Shown: one piece after another, positions 27,225-36,232 of the stretch
Position numbering within the stretch: position 1 is the first letter of the stretch
How the letters are laid out: each line of letters opens with the position of its first letter
Assembly: GCA_028284395.1 (NCBI GenBank)
Contig: JANQRV010000415.1
Location: 1-64,000 of the forward strand
Direction: 5' to 3'
Origin: Saprospiraceae bacterium
Lineage (GTDB): Bacteria; Bacteroidota; Bacteroidia; Chitinophagales; Saprospiraceae
DNA: 64,000 nt
Translations under genes and position numbers: made by a program
Notes under the pieces: generated by a model
What the model saw: only the letters and a program-made list of their open reading frames with translations
Database searches by the model: none
What the model was told of the DNA's origin: nothing

Positions 27225-29003
27225 TCAATTATTGTTCCGGTCAATGTGTTCTGGTATCGACAATGGTTCAATCGGTTGGATTTGAATGGGCCGAATCGTA
27301 GGGAATAATACATTACTTTTTACCGGTCGAACCGATATGCCTCCCGATCTTTCACTTTGTAAGTGTATGTCAAAAGCCATATTGTAATTGATCATGTTGG
27401 AGTCATCGATTCTTTCCAGTGGATAAGAATCAAGGGTTTCCAGGGTGAGTAACATCCTGCGACGTTGGCGATCCAGCTCAATACCGCTAATGCGGACATT
27501 TAAGTTTTTATCGCTTTTTCTAACCGACAGGTTACTGATATAAGGTTCATTTCTAAAATCAACCGGGTTATAATGATCCTCTATTTCAATCTCAAATTTC
27601 CACTGCAGAGCAAATCGCCGATTTTCTTTCTTATTTAGATCAAATTCGCCATCGGTTATGGCGGCTATGGGATGCGAGCTGGTTTGTATTTCTTCATTAA
27701 CAATGAAGCGAATGTACTCACCATTGACCGGATACCTGCTGCGGATAACATAGGAAAGATCTAGTTTACTGGGACGACTAGAAAGCGGGCCTATAAAGTT
27801 TGAGGGATCTGGTCTGCCGGTAATGGTAAACTGACAGCCCCAGGTTCCTTTATTCCCATTTTGGAAGTAATTGGCATCCAAGCGGGGTGTACCGCGATAA
27901 ACACCAGAACCAATGTTCTCAATCTCCCAGAAATTAGTAGTCATGTTTTCCGGTACTCCTTCTACAATGAGATAGTGTGTATGCTCAAATCCTTCGGTCA
28001 TTAAAGGAAAGTCTTTAGTCTTTTGATAAACTGGTTTGATCTTTTCAAAATACTGGATGATGTCGTTGGTATTGGGAAGGGGCTCGAACAATTGATTACG
28101 GTCGTATTCATCACTATAATCCGAAAATATGATGGTTTCCCAGTCAGTTCCAGAAAAAGTGCTTTCTGATGCGCTGGCTAATCCAAGATCCGTTTTGAGG
28201 CGAATCCCCAATGGGCCGTTAAGATTCAGACCTCCCGCTCTTTCCAGTTTGAGGTTTTCTTCTGCCGACGCAATATGTTTGATCTGTACGCCTTCGAACT
28301 CGCTTAAGTAATATGCATGGCCATCAAAGTCAGGATTGTCTTCATAGAATTTCCACAGTTGCATCATGAATTCAATGGTACGGAAATCATTGGCATCCAA
28401 TACCACTTTCAAAGGAGAAACAAAGGATCCGGTCAGTGCAAAGACCGTGGATTCGCGTCTACTGTCAGTGTCAAAGCCTGCTTTGAAGGCTGCATAAGGG
28501 GGTTCTATTCCAGCATCAAGGGCCGCTTTCAAATATCCGCCACAGGTCTTCGTAAGAACGAATGAATCGAAGTTGTCGGCCGGGTTTACGACAAATTGGT
28601 TGGCAATACTATTCAGTTGGAGAATTCGAGAAGGAGAGTACTTTATATCGTTAAAGGAGTATTGTATTTCGCCATCGCCAAAAATGTAGTATAGTAGCCC
28701 CCCTCCACTGATGTCCGCGGTTTCGACCTTGGTCCTCATGGTTCTACGGCCGAGGAATTTACTAATGTCCTTGGGCACATAATCTCGGTTTTTACCGACG
28801 CCTTTAAAGCCACAGAACTGTGCATGTTGTTCGAATACGCGTTGTAGTGCATATCCCAACGAAACTCTCGAATAAGCTTTTTCGGGAGGCCAGTTTTCGT
28901 TGCGATATTTCGCGACTTTGTTTTTAAATTTTTCAATATTCTGACCGATTCCATTTGATGGAATAAGAAAAATGCAGAGGATGGGTATTAGAAATCGCAT
29001 CAT
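27225..29003 (-). CDS. Secreted protein of unknown function, 592 residues
   Basis: No family recognised. The N-terminus is a signal peptide (MRFLIPILCIFLIPSNGIG). The remainder is mixed alpha/beta, with a Cys-containing early region (FCGFKGVGKN, TCGGYLKAALDAG) and a C-terminal half of beta-rich segments. It is the last gene of the leftward operon, 21 bp after the M28 peptidase gene, so it is probably exported like it. An ATG one codon further in gives an equivalent start. Confidence 0.72.
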   Translation of the reverse strand: MMRFLIPILCIFLIPSNGIGQNIEKFKNKVAKYRNENWPPEKAYSRVSLGYALQRVFEQHAQFCGFKGVGKNRDYVPKDISKFLGRRTMRTKVETADISGGGLLYYIFGDGEIQYSFNDIKYSPSRILQLNSIANQFVVNPADNFDSFVLTKTCGGYLKAALDAGIEPPYAAFKAGFDTDSRRESTVFALTGSFVSPLKVVLDANDFRTIEFMMQLWKFYEDNPDFDGHAYYLSEFEGVQIKHIASAEENLKLERAGGLNLNGPLGIRLKTDLGLASASESTFSGTDWETIIFSDYSDEYDRNQLFEPLPNTNDIIQYFEKIKPVYQKTKDFPLMTEGFEHTHYLIVEGVPENMTTNFWEIENIGSGVYRGTPRLDANYFQNGNKGTWGCQFTITGRPDPSNFIGPLSSRPSKLDLSYVIRSRYPVNGEYIRFIVNEEIQTSSHPIAAITDGEFDLNKKENRRFALQWKFEIEIEDHYNPVDFRNEPYISNLSVRKSDKNLNVRISGIELDRQRRRMLLTLETLDSYPLERIDDSNMINYNMAFDIHLQSERSGGISVRPVKSNVLFPTIRPIQIQPIEPLSIPEHIDRNNN

Positions 29004-29024
29004 TTTTGTGAATGATTAATAGTT

Positions 29025-30536
29025 TCAATGATTGTAAAGGTTTTTTCCAGCCTTTTCGTATTTGTCGCCACTGATCCAAAAAGGCCTTTTGTCCATATCC
29101 GCCAATAATCTTGCCGTGTGTGCGAAGGATTGACAAAACTTAAGTAAATAGTCAAAATCAACGGTATCTGCTTCGTCGGAAACTTGGTGATAATGTTTGG
29201 CAATTTCAGCATCGAAACTTTTAAAGCCAGGGCTAAAACTTAAGCATGGAACTCCTTTGGCGGCAAAATTGACATTGTCGGATCGGTCGAAGAGGTTTTG
29301 CTCTGGTGCAGGGTCGGCAAAAACTTCCAATCCAACTGATTCTACGCCCTTCTTTATTTGGGCGTCGGTACCGGTTCTTCCAAATCCGATGACGGATATG
29401 ATGCCCTTATCGGAATAGCCCGCACCGTCGGTATTTAAATTGAATACGGTTTTATCCAGTGGAATCAAGGGGTGCTCAGCGTAATATCTGCTTCCCAATA
29501 GACCGATTTCCTCAGCCGTAACGGCGAGGAGTACAACCGAACGTCGCGGTGGATGAGCAGCCAATGATTTAGCAGCACTCAACAATGCTACTGTTCCCAT
29601 GGCATTATCGCGAGCGCCATTAAAGATGCTGTCTTTTGCTGAAAAGGCCCCATTGCCATTTTTTCCCGTTCCGACATGGTCGTAATGTGCGGTAAGTACT
29701 ATGTACTCGTTGCTCAGTTCCGGATCTGAACCTTCAATAACACCAATCACATTTTGGGAAGGTAGGTTGTTTTCGCGAAATCCGGTGTTGCTAAGGGTAG
29801 CCTTAAAACTCTTAGGGCTTTGGAGCCTAGCCATTTCAGCCTTAGTACCTTCTTTGAGCCAACCGTATACAATGCTGGGTTTTTGGACAGCAGATTTTTT
29901 AGGATCCATTAACTTGAGCGTCTCCTTACCAAAGTAGCTCTTGAAAAAATCCCAGGGGAAAGAGGCGAGCCGATACAGCTCTATAATGGCAACAGCCCCT
30001 TTTTCTGCAGCTAATTCCCGTTTCTTGTCCATCGATCTAAATACTGTTTGGTTGTCATCACCCTTCGGTGTGCCGGGCAAGACTAGTACTATTTTCCCTC
30101 TGACATCGAGATTTTCATAATCGTCATGACTATCATCGACCCAACCATGTCCGGCAAAAACAGTTTTTGTCTTGTTGATACTCGTCGGATCCCCAGTTAA
30201 GATCAAGAGGTTGTCCCCTTGTTCATAGGCGGTTTTACCAATCGTTAATCGCGCACTTTGAGGTGGATGAGTAGCTACAAAATTTAAAGTTTGGAAGTAG
30301 TTCTCCGTATTTGGGGCCTGGTCAACTCCGTATGCTTTAAAATACTCCGATAAGTATTGCGCAGCAAGATTATTACCCGGTTCACCCGTACGTCTTCCCT
30401 GGAGCGCATCAGAAGACAAGAAGCGCAAATGCCCTTCAACCTCCGATTTTTCGATTTGAAACTCGGGGAGATCCATTTGAGCGGAGGCATTTTGAAAAAA
30501 AGAGAAAAGAGCAATGATTGCCAGAACTTTCTTCAT
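29025..30536 (-). CDS. M28-family zinc aminopeptidase with PA domain
   Basis: 503 residues with a signal peptide (VLAIIALFSFFQNASA). A PA-type insertion (about residues 120-215, TVFAGHGWVDD) precedes the M28 catalytic domain. The two-zinc ligands are visible: His in LTAHYDHVG, Asp in ARDNAMGT, Glu-Glu in TAEEIGLLGS, Asp in SDNVNFAAKG and His in KHYHQVSDE. It should cleave N-terminal residues from peptides in the periplasm or outside the cell. 40 bp downstream of the MoxR gene. Confidence 0.92.
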   Translation of the reverse strand: MKKVLAIIALFSFFQNASAQMDLPEFQIEKSEVEGHLRFLSSDALQGRRTGEPGNNLAAQYLSEYFKAYGVDQAPNTENYFQTLNFVATHPPQSARLTIGKTAYEQGDNLLILTGDPTSINKTKTVFAGHGWVDDSHDDYENLDVRGKIVLVLPGTPKGDDNQTVFRSMDKKRELAAEKGAVAIIELYRLASFPWDFFKSYFGKETLKLMDPKKSAVQKPSIVYGWLKEGTKAEMARLQSPKSFKATLSNTGFRENNLPSQNVIGVIEGSDPELSNEYIVLTAHYDHVGTGKNGNGAFSAKDSIFNGARDNAMGTVALLSAAKSLAAHPPRRSVVLLAVTAEEIGLLGSRYYAEHPLIPLDKTVFNLNTDGAGYSDKGIISVIGFGRTGTDAQIKKGVESVGLEVFADPAPEQNLFDRSDNVNFAAKGVPCLSFSPGFKSFDAEIAKHYHQVSDEADTVDFDYLLKFCQSFAHTARLLADMDKRPFWISGDKYEKAGKNLYNH

Positions 30537-30576
30537 AATCGAATGACTGTTTTGAATTTGTGGTGAATTTTAGGGG

Positions 30577-31680
30577 CTATATCCCAAGCAGTAGTAAGTG
30601 TCCAATCTCCGGATCCTCCATGATCTTGTCCATTTGTTTCTTATTGGTCTTGACCAATTCCTGCACAAAAGAAAACTTGAGGTCTTCGGGAATCCAGGGG
30701 ATTTTTAGGTAGGATCTAAGATTATCCATTTCTAGAATGGATAATTTTTTCTCCCGATTTACCAAGCAATTTGCCAGGCGTATTTGGAGACCCGCCAGGA
30801 TATCGACTCTTAAACCTTCCTGCTTCACTAAACGTTCCAAAATCACCGCAACATCTGTTTGAAACGATTTTGTTTCCAAAATCTTTTCCGGAGTAGGTAA
30901 TTCATGCAGATTTTGATCGAAAAAACCAATGAAGGCCTCGGTTGCTTCTGGCCCTATTGTAGCATACCCTACCATTCGCAACAGGTCTGTCTTTTGCTTC
31001 GGTTGTGTCAGCGGTGCAATGCCTTCGTAAAACTGTATCAGCGTTCTCGCCGTACATCTTTTACCATCAATGAGGTCGGGGAAACTTAATACGAATTGGA
31101 TAAACTCTCCTTCGATCTTTTGGCTAAATGCCCAATTGGCCCAGGCCTTACTTTCAAAGTTGAGGGTAATGTGCATCATTCGTGAAAGCAATGCAGGATC
31201 CATTGGTGTGACACTGTAATCCCCATAATCTGGATTGGCAGTTAAAACGATGTGCCATTGGGCCGGAAGTTGCCAACTGACCATACGGTATTGCTGTAGT
31301 AGCTGCATAAGGCCACGCAATATTCTTTCATCTGCACGGTTGACGTCGTCAATCAGTAGAATGCCTGGGCCTTGAACGTTGGGAACCCAGGAGGGAGGAT
31401 TGAACATAGTTTGGCCATTTCGGATCTCTGGCATTCCAATCAAATCTCCCATTTCCTCAAACTGTGCAGGGGCTAGATATCGATAATGATACCCGCGATT
31501 TTGGGCATACGATTCAACGATTTCAGTTTTTCCAATGCCGTGATCCCCCCAAATGCATAAGGGAGTTTTTTTCCTGCCTTCCCTTTCAGCTCTGCCATTT
31601 AGATGAACGGCGTGATCTAGAAATCGAATCAAATCTTCGGCATCCACTTTTGCTCCATATGTCATCGCTACATGATCCAT
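30577..31680 (-). CDS. MoxR-type AAA ATPase
   Basis: 367 residues. Walker A GDHGIGKT (residues 45-52), Walker B LLIDDVNRADE, sensor LTANPDYGDYSV, and the arginine-finger region DPALLSRMMH place it in the MoxR/AAA_5 branch. MoxR ATPases act as chaperones with a VWA-domain partner, here the gene 1 bp upstream. The short gap implies translational coupling. The AAA lid and C-terminal region (about residues 260-367) are less conserved. Confidence 0.9.
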   Translation of the reverse strand: MDHVAMTYGAKVDAEDLIRFLDHAVHLNGRAEREGRKKTPLCIWGDHGIGKTEIVESYAQNRGYHYRYLAPAQFEEMGDLIGMPEIRNGQTMFNPPSWVPNVQGPGILLIDDVNRADERILRGLMQLLQQYRMVSWQLPAQWHIVLTANPDYGDYSVTPMDPALLSRMMHITLNFESKAWANWAFSQKIEGEFIQFVLSFPDLIDGKRCTARTLIQFYEGIAPLTQPKQKTDLLRMVGYATIGPEATEAFIGFFDQNLHELPTPEKILETKSFQTDVAVILERLVKQEGLRVDILAGLQIRLANCLVNREKKLSILEMDNLRSYLKIPWIPEDLKFSFVQELVKTNKKQMDKIMEDPEIGHLLLLGI

Positions 31681-31681
31681 G

Positions 31682-32842
31682 TCAACCAGTCATTTTGATT
31701 TTTGTGCCAGGTAATTGATTCCAAACGCCCGTGTGTTGGTCGATGCCGCCGGGAGAAATCAGCCAAAGGATTGGATAGAGCGGCCGGATTATTGGAGCTC
31801 CTGCAAAGCCGTCCGTAAAATAGATCATAGCATCTGGGTGATAATGTTTATTGGCCCATTCGATGGCTTTATTGTAACTAGTGCTGCCTCTGCCTTTTAC
31901 CGCACTGGGCTGGTGTCCTCGGTAAATATAGCGTTGCCGGATTTTGTAATCGGTTTCTAAAATATAAACTTCAGCACCATTTTTCCAAATCTTCTGGATT
32001 TCATGGAAAAATAATGCCAATGCCGATCTTGGGATACTTCCAGAGGTATCGAGACAGACCAATATCTTTTGATTGTTTCGAACGGTGATGCCGGGCACCG
32101 TTTTATAACGCTTAGAAGGTCGTTTAAAAGTCTGCTGGATAAAAGTAGCTCGTGACCTGGAAAGAAATCGCCGTAATAGGTGTTTCCAGTCTATCCACTC
32201 CGGAAATTCCTTCTTTATCAAAGCCAGTTCGAGTTGCTGCCTTAAAGACATGTTGGAAAGCATACCATCGGAAGGTGGATAATGAACATAGATTCTTCGA
32301 ATCAGGGATTGACATCGGTGATGGAAGGATTGTTGTTTCTGGGTATCCAATTGCTGTACTGATCTCCAGTAGGTATGTCTTTGCCGGGATTCCGACGTTT
32401 GAGAAAAAAGACGTTCTCGTTCGTTGCGTTCCAGATTGCTCAGTAACTCATAGTAAAAAGCTGCGGACCGGTAGGGGGGCAAATCTGGAACGAGATCTTG
32501 TTTGATATTTAGGAAAGATTGGACGCAAAGGTCAGCTGCTATATCGAAAAGGTCAGCATTAGAAAACCGAAGGGCACGCACCGGGTGAGCAAAAATAAGA
32601 TGCAGCAGTTCGTGCTTTATCATGGTCACCTTTTGGTCTCTAGTATAAGATCCATTCAGCCAAATTGCTTCATTGAGTAAGAGGTCCGGTCCGGTTGATG
32701 AGACCAAATCAAGTGCAATAGGTAAATGATTGGTCAGTTTTCTTTTAACCATTGCGACCAGCAGTTGACCAAAGAATGGTTCTTCCAACAAAAGGTCGAT
32801 GGCGAGTTTGGAGATTTGTCCTTGTAGCTTGGAAGAAATCAT
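31682..32842 (-). CDS. DUF2201-type putative metallopeptidase with VWA domain
   Basis: 386 residues. The N-terminal half carries a HExxH zinc motif (HELLH, residues 77-81, in MIKHELLHLIFAHPV) as in the DUF2201 N-terminal domain. The C-terminal half is a VWA-like domain with an intact MIDAS: DTSGS in ILVCLDTSGSIPRS, a Thr in GRGSTSYN, and Asp in IYFTDGFAGAP. This pairing with a MoxR ATPase is a recurring two-gene module; the ATPase is thought to remodel proteins held by the VWA domain. The target and whether the protease site is active are unknown. Confidence 0.88.
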   Translation of the reverse strand: MISSKLQGQISKLAIDLLLEEPFFGQLLVAMVKRKLTNHLPIALDLVSSTGPDLLLNEAIWLNGSYTRDQKVTMIKHELLHLIFAHPVRALRFSNADLFDIAADLCVQSFLNIKQDLVPDLPPYRSAAFYYELLSNLERNERERLFSQTSESRQRHTYWRSVQQLDTQKQQSFHHRCQSLIRRIYVHYPPSDGMLSNMSLRQQLELALIKKEFPEWIDWKHLLRRFLSRSRATFIQQTFKRPSKRYKTVPGITVRNNQKILVCLDTSGSIPRSALALFFHEIQKIWKNGAEVYILETDYKIRQRYIYRGHQPSAVKGRGSTSYNKAIEWANKHYHPDAMIYFTDGFAGAPIIRPLYPILWLISPGGIDQHTGVWNQLPGTKIKMTG

Positions 32843-32852
32843 ATATTATTGA

Positions 32853-33323
32853 TCATTGCTCCAGTATTTTTTTCAGGTCGGCTGGAGAGTAGTTGATCGA
32901 TTTCAGCGTTTTGTTATCTGATTTACGGTAGACCAGGTACTTTCCGTCTTCTTCAACCACATAACTATCAAAGCCTCGGTTATCCTGATAATGCTTCATC
33001 GTCGCTTCTGCTTCTTCTTTGGTTTTGCATACTTTGCTCATATTGGAACGTTGGACTTCTTCAAATAATGTCTTGAACTTGCCACCCAATCCAAACTCCA
33101 ACACGGCACCTGATAAGACATATTGAATATCACACAAGGCATCTGCTACCTCGACCAGATCTTTTTGTGCAATGGCATCCTGCAGCTCTTTCAGCTCTTC
33201 GACAATGAGATTTACACGCAAGTTGCAGCGTTCTTCAGAAGGAATGATGGGCTTTTCTTCAATCGGGTGCTTAAAGGTTCGATGGAATTCGGCCACCATG
33301 TTCAAAGGATCTATCTTTTCCAT
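32853..33323 (-). CDS. MazG-like nucleoside triphosphate pyrophosphohydrolase
   Basis: 156 residues of the all-alpha NTP pyrophosphatase superfamily (MazG/PRA-PH). The metal-binding helices carry EELKELQDAI and the EVADALCDIQYV Glu/Asp pair, giving the ExxE-x12-ExxD pattern. It hydrolyses (d)NTPs to NMP and pyrophosphate, or acts as a house-cleaning enzyme. The first gene of the leftward operon, 10 bp before the VWA gene, so it is co-expressed with the MoxR/VWA module. Confidence 0.85.
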   Translation of the reverse strand: MEKIDPLNMVAEFHRTFKHPIEEKPIIPSEERCNLRVNLIVEELKELQDAIAQKDLVEVADALCDIQYVLSGAVLEFGLGGKFKTLFEEVQRSNMSKVCKTKEEAEATMKHYQDNRGFDSYVVEEDGKYLVYRKSDNKTLKSINYSPADLKKILEQ

Positions 33324-33539
33324 AGTTGGATCTGTGTTTCTTATTAAAAAATCGAAATCATTGCCTTTATCTTCGGGTCCTAAAATTAAATAATAATTTC
33401 TCTTCTAGCAGGTAGGTTTTGCTGCGAAACACCAAAATTCAGCAGGTCTGCATCTTCTTTTTGAAATCCGAATGTATTTTAATGCCGGCCTATTATTAAT
33501 TCGGAATTACCGCTTATTTGATTTACAAAAAAAATTGAC

Positions 33540-34097
33540 ATGAACCGTAGTTCCAAACGTCGCGATGTAGCGAGCGTAAACGCTGGCAGTATGGCCGACA
33601 TCGCTTTTCTTCTTTTGATCTTTTTTTTGGTAACTGCCGTAATTTTAGAAGATAAGGGAATCCTCGTCAAGTTGCCCATTTGGGTAGATGAACCGGTTGC
33701 CGATCAATTGAACGATAATAATGTCTTATCCATTAAGGTAAATGGAAGTAATCAACTGCTCATTGAAGGAGTCTCAGCGCAGATTAGTAGTGTCAAAGAA
33801 AGAACTAAAGTTTTCATTACTAATCCCAATCAATCGGACGACCTTCCTTCGAGCCCGAAAAATGCAATAATTTCATTGCAACATGATCGGGGAACGAATT
33901 ATGACACTTACCTCCGGGTTTACAACGAGCTGAAGGCAGCTTACAATGAGTTGCGAAATGAATTGTCAGAGCGATTGTACGGCATGGATTATGAATCCCT
34001 AACCAGCCCACACCAAAGAGAGGTTCGGGACCGGATTCCAATGACGATTTCAGAGGCAGAACCAACACAATTCTTTGAAGCCGGACCGGACATTTAG
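33540..34097 (+). CDS. exbD: ExbD/TolR-family protein
   Basis: 185 residues. One N-terminal transmembrane helix (MADIAFLLLIFFLVTAVIL) preceded by charged NRSSKRRDV, with the conserved Asp of ExbD at the helix start (SMADIAF), and a periplasmic domain. ExbD and ExbB form the proton-driven motor that powers TonB-dependent transport. No ExbB or TonB gene is adjacent here, so the partner is elsewhere. Divergent from the MazG gene, 216 bp away. The C-terminal part (about residues 95-185) is not recognisably conserved. Confidence 0.85.
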   Translation: MNRSSKRRDVASVNAGSMADIAFLLLIFFLVTAVILEDKGILVKLPIWVDEPVADQLNDNNVLSIKVNGSNQLLIEGVSAQISSVKERTKVFITNPNQSDDLPSSPKNAIISLQHDRGTNYDTYLRVYNELKAAYNELRNELSERLYGMDYESLTSPHQREVRDRIPMTISEAEPTQFFEAGPDI

Positions 34098-34128
34098 ATT
34101 CCGAAGACTCAATCATTGATTTTTCATT

Positions 34129-34161
34129 AACTTTAGTGGCTTTCTTTTGGCCACTAAAGTT
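34129..34161. terminator. Hairpin between exbD and the HAD gene
   Basis: A perfect 12-bp inverted repeat (34129-34140 with 34150-34161) lies 31 bp past the exbD stop. There is no clear T-run on either strand, so terminator function is tentative. It covers a GTG (34136) that would otherwise be read as the start of the next gene. Confidence 0.55.
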
Positions 34162-34168
34162 AGTCCAA

Positions 34169-34783
34169 GTGAATTTCTGTTTTTTATTTGACTATGATGG
34201 CGTTCTCGTCAAAAAGTTGGATTTTGCCGGTTCCTTGTCTAATCGATATGGGACGGATAGTGCCGCCTTGGCGTCTTTCTTTCGCAATCATCTAAAGAAA
34301 TGCCTGGAAGGAAAGGCGGATATGATCGAATTGTTAACCAATTACCTTGAAGCAATTCGATGGGACGGTAGTTCAATGGCACTTTTCAAAGCAATTTATC
34401 TGGAGGTGGAGGAATACGATGCTGAATTGATGAGTTGGATAGTGGAAGAGCTGAGCGGACGGCTTCCCTGTTACATTGCAACTAATCAAGACTGGCATCG
34501 CTTTCGTGCTATCTCGTCAAATGAAAAGATCAAACCTGTCTTTGATCAGGTTTTCTGTTCTTGTCAACTCGGTGTTGCCAAACCTCAGATATCTTATTTC
34601 AAGAGGATATACGAAAAGTTGATCGCAAAGCACCCCAACTTACCAATAGAAAACGTCATTTTTGTAGATGATCTTCAAGAAAATGTGGAATCTGCAGCGG
34701 AATTTGGTTTTCGATCCCATCGGTATTCCAACTTTCTTTCCTTTAAAAGTTTTGTTGATGAAACTCTTCCTGGGTTTCAATAA
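34169..34783 (+). CDS. HAD-superfamily hydrolase
   Basis: 204 residues from the GTG at 34169. The longer frame from GTG 34136 is rejected because that codon lies in the stem of a hairpin. The first HAD motif is DYDGVLV; motif 2 is IATNQDW; motif 3 is KPQISYFKRIYE; and VIFVDDLQENVESA carries the acidic motif 4. A phosphatase or phosphoglycolate-phosphatase-like enzyme is likely; substrate unknown. No ATG precedes the conserved region. Confidence 0.82.
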   Translation: MNFCFLFDYDGVLVKKLDFAGSLSNRYGTDSAALASFFRNHLKKCLEGKADMIELLTNYLEAIRWDGSSMALFKAIYLEVEEYDAELMSWIVEELSGRLPCYIATNQDWHRFRAISSNEKIKPVFDQVFCSCQLGVAKPQISYFKRIYEKLIAKHPNLPIENVIFVDDLQENVESAAEFGFRSHRYSNFLSFKSFVDETLPGFQ

Positions 34784-35027
34784 TTTCTAAAAACACGACT
34801 GTCATTCATATGGTACCATTTTTTCGTTTCCATCGCTGACTTTTTTAAAGTTCATCAAAAAAATTGTCTCTGGGTCATGCCAGAGTGTAAAACGCGCAAA
34901 AGAAAAAATCATACAGAAGATTTAATAAATTTGTTTAAACCTATCGAAAATAATTTTGACTGCATTATCGGTTTTGAAAACATCGTTTTCGTCTGGCGGT
35001 CAGTTGAAGCCCACTAAAAAATATTTC

Positions 35028-36182
35028 ATGCGTGTCATCTTAACCATTTTAACACTTACAAGTCTTTTAGCAGATTCTTTTGGCCAGAAGTACTATGCCT
35101 ATGTTGCCGCTGAGTCGGAGGATGAAGTAGCAGTCGTTAGCTTTGTTGGAATTTCCGCCACTGTTGAAGAAAAGATTACAGTGGGATACATTCCCAAAGA
35201 GATCGAAGGCCCCCACGGTCTGGCTGTTGACCCTTCCGGAGCGTATTGGTATGTTTCTATGGCGCATGGCAATCCCTATGGTTTTTTGTACAAATATTCT
35301 ACCGACACCAATGAATTGTTGGGAAGAACAACTTTGGGACTTTTTCCAGCAACGATGGAAGTTTCGAAGATGTCAGGATTTTTATACATTGTCAATTTTA
35401 ACCTCCATGGTACCATGGAGCCCAGCACGGTATCAATTGTAGATCCGGAAAGCATGGTAGAATTGAAAAAAGTAAAAACGGGTACCATGCCCCATGGATC
35501 CCGAATCACACCGGATGGACGGTGGCATTACTCTTTGGCAATGATGAGCGGTGAACTTTTTGAGATCGATGCTCTTTCATTGGAACTATCCCGTACGCTT
35601 AACCTTGATCGAGCTGTGGCTGATTATTATCAAAAACATCCGGAAGAAAACAAATTGCGTGAGCAAAAAATGCCATCGGATATGGCGAAAATGGGTAGCG
35701 AACAAATGAGTGGTATGGGAAAAATGAATGGGGCCAATCACTCCAAAGTGAAACCTACTTGGGTGATCCCGCATCCGAATGATCGAAAGGTCTATGTAGC
35801 AGCTAATGGGGCTGATTTTATTTTGGAGATCGATCTGGAGAAGTGGGCGATTAGTCGAAAGTTCAATACGGGAAAGGGACCTTACAATGTGGAAGTATCA
35901 CCCGATGGGAAAAAGTTACTGTCGACCTATAAGTCAGAGGCCAAGCTGGGGATTTGGGACTTGGAGACTGGAAAAGAGTTAGCCCGTGTCGAAAACACGC
36001 GTAAAATCTGTCATGGGATCGCCATTACGCCAGATAGCAAGTATGCCTTTGTAACGGTAGAAGGCATTGGTGGAGAACCCGGAACGGTGGATATCATAGA
36101 TTTGGAGAAGTTGGCAAAGGTAGCACACGTGGAGATCGGAAAGCAAGCGGGAGGAATTGCCTTTTGGAAAATGATCGACTAA
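35028..36182 (+). CDS. YncE-like secreted beta-propeller with a Met-rich insert
   Basis: 384 residues from ATG 35028, which gives a signal peptide (RVILTILTLTSLLADSFG); a longer frame starts only at a TTG and is not supported. Propeller repeats include GPHGLAVDPSGAYWYVS, MPHGSRITPDGRW, GPYNVEVSPDGKKLL and CHGIAITPDSKYAFVTV. An insert near residues 214-232 holds six Met in 19 residues (MPSDMAKMGSEQMSGMGKM), followed by His. Such Met-rich stretches are seen in copper-handling proteins; that role here is inference. A Bacteroidota -7-like TAAATTTG lies about 95 bp upstream. Confidence 0.85.
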   Translation: MRVILTILTLTSLLADSFGQKYYAYVAAESEDEVAVVSFVGISATVEEKITVGYIPKEIEGPHGLAVDPSGAYWYVSMAHGNPYGFLYKYSTDTNELLGRTTLGLFPATMEVSKMSGFLYIVNFNLHGTMEPSTVSIVDPESMVELKKVKTGTMPHGSRITPDGRWHYSLAMMSGELFEIDALSLELSRTLNLDRAVADYYQKHPEENKLREQKMPSDMAKMGSEQMSGMGKMNGANHSKVKPTWVIPHPNDRKVYVAANGADFILEIDLEKWAISRKFNTGKGPYNVEVSPDGKKLLSTYKSEAKLGIWDLETGKELARVENTRKICHGIAITPDSKYAFVTVEGIGGEPGTVDIIDLEKLAKVAHVEIGKQAGGIAFWKMID

Positions 36183-36223
36183 CTTGAAAGCCTATCTGCA
36201 TTCGTGCGGGCAAGCTTTCAAGT
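36182..36223. terminator. Bidirectional hairpin between convergent genes
   Basis: A 10-bp inverted repeat (36182-36191 with 36214-36223) begins inside the stop codon of the propeller gene and ends 9 bp before the stop of the leftward bacilliredoxin gene. The T-run is poor. Confidence 0.5.
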
Positions 36224-36232
36224 AATGGTCAA

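Noticed and set aside
30577-33323. Identification of the MoxR/VWA operon as a known phage-defence system
   Set aside because: No nuclease, methyltransferase, toxin or other effector gene is present; the evidence supports only a chaperone-type module.
34136-34168. GTG 34136 as start of the HAD gene
   Set aside because: It is inside the stem of a 12-bp hairpin and adds 11 residues outside the HAD fold.
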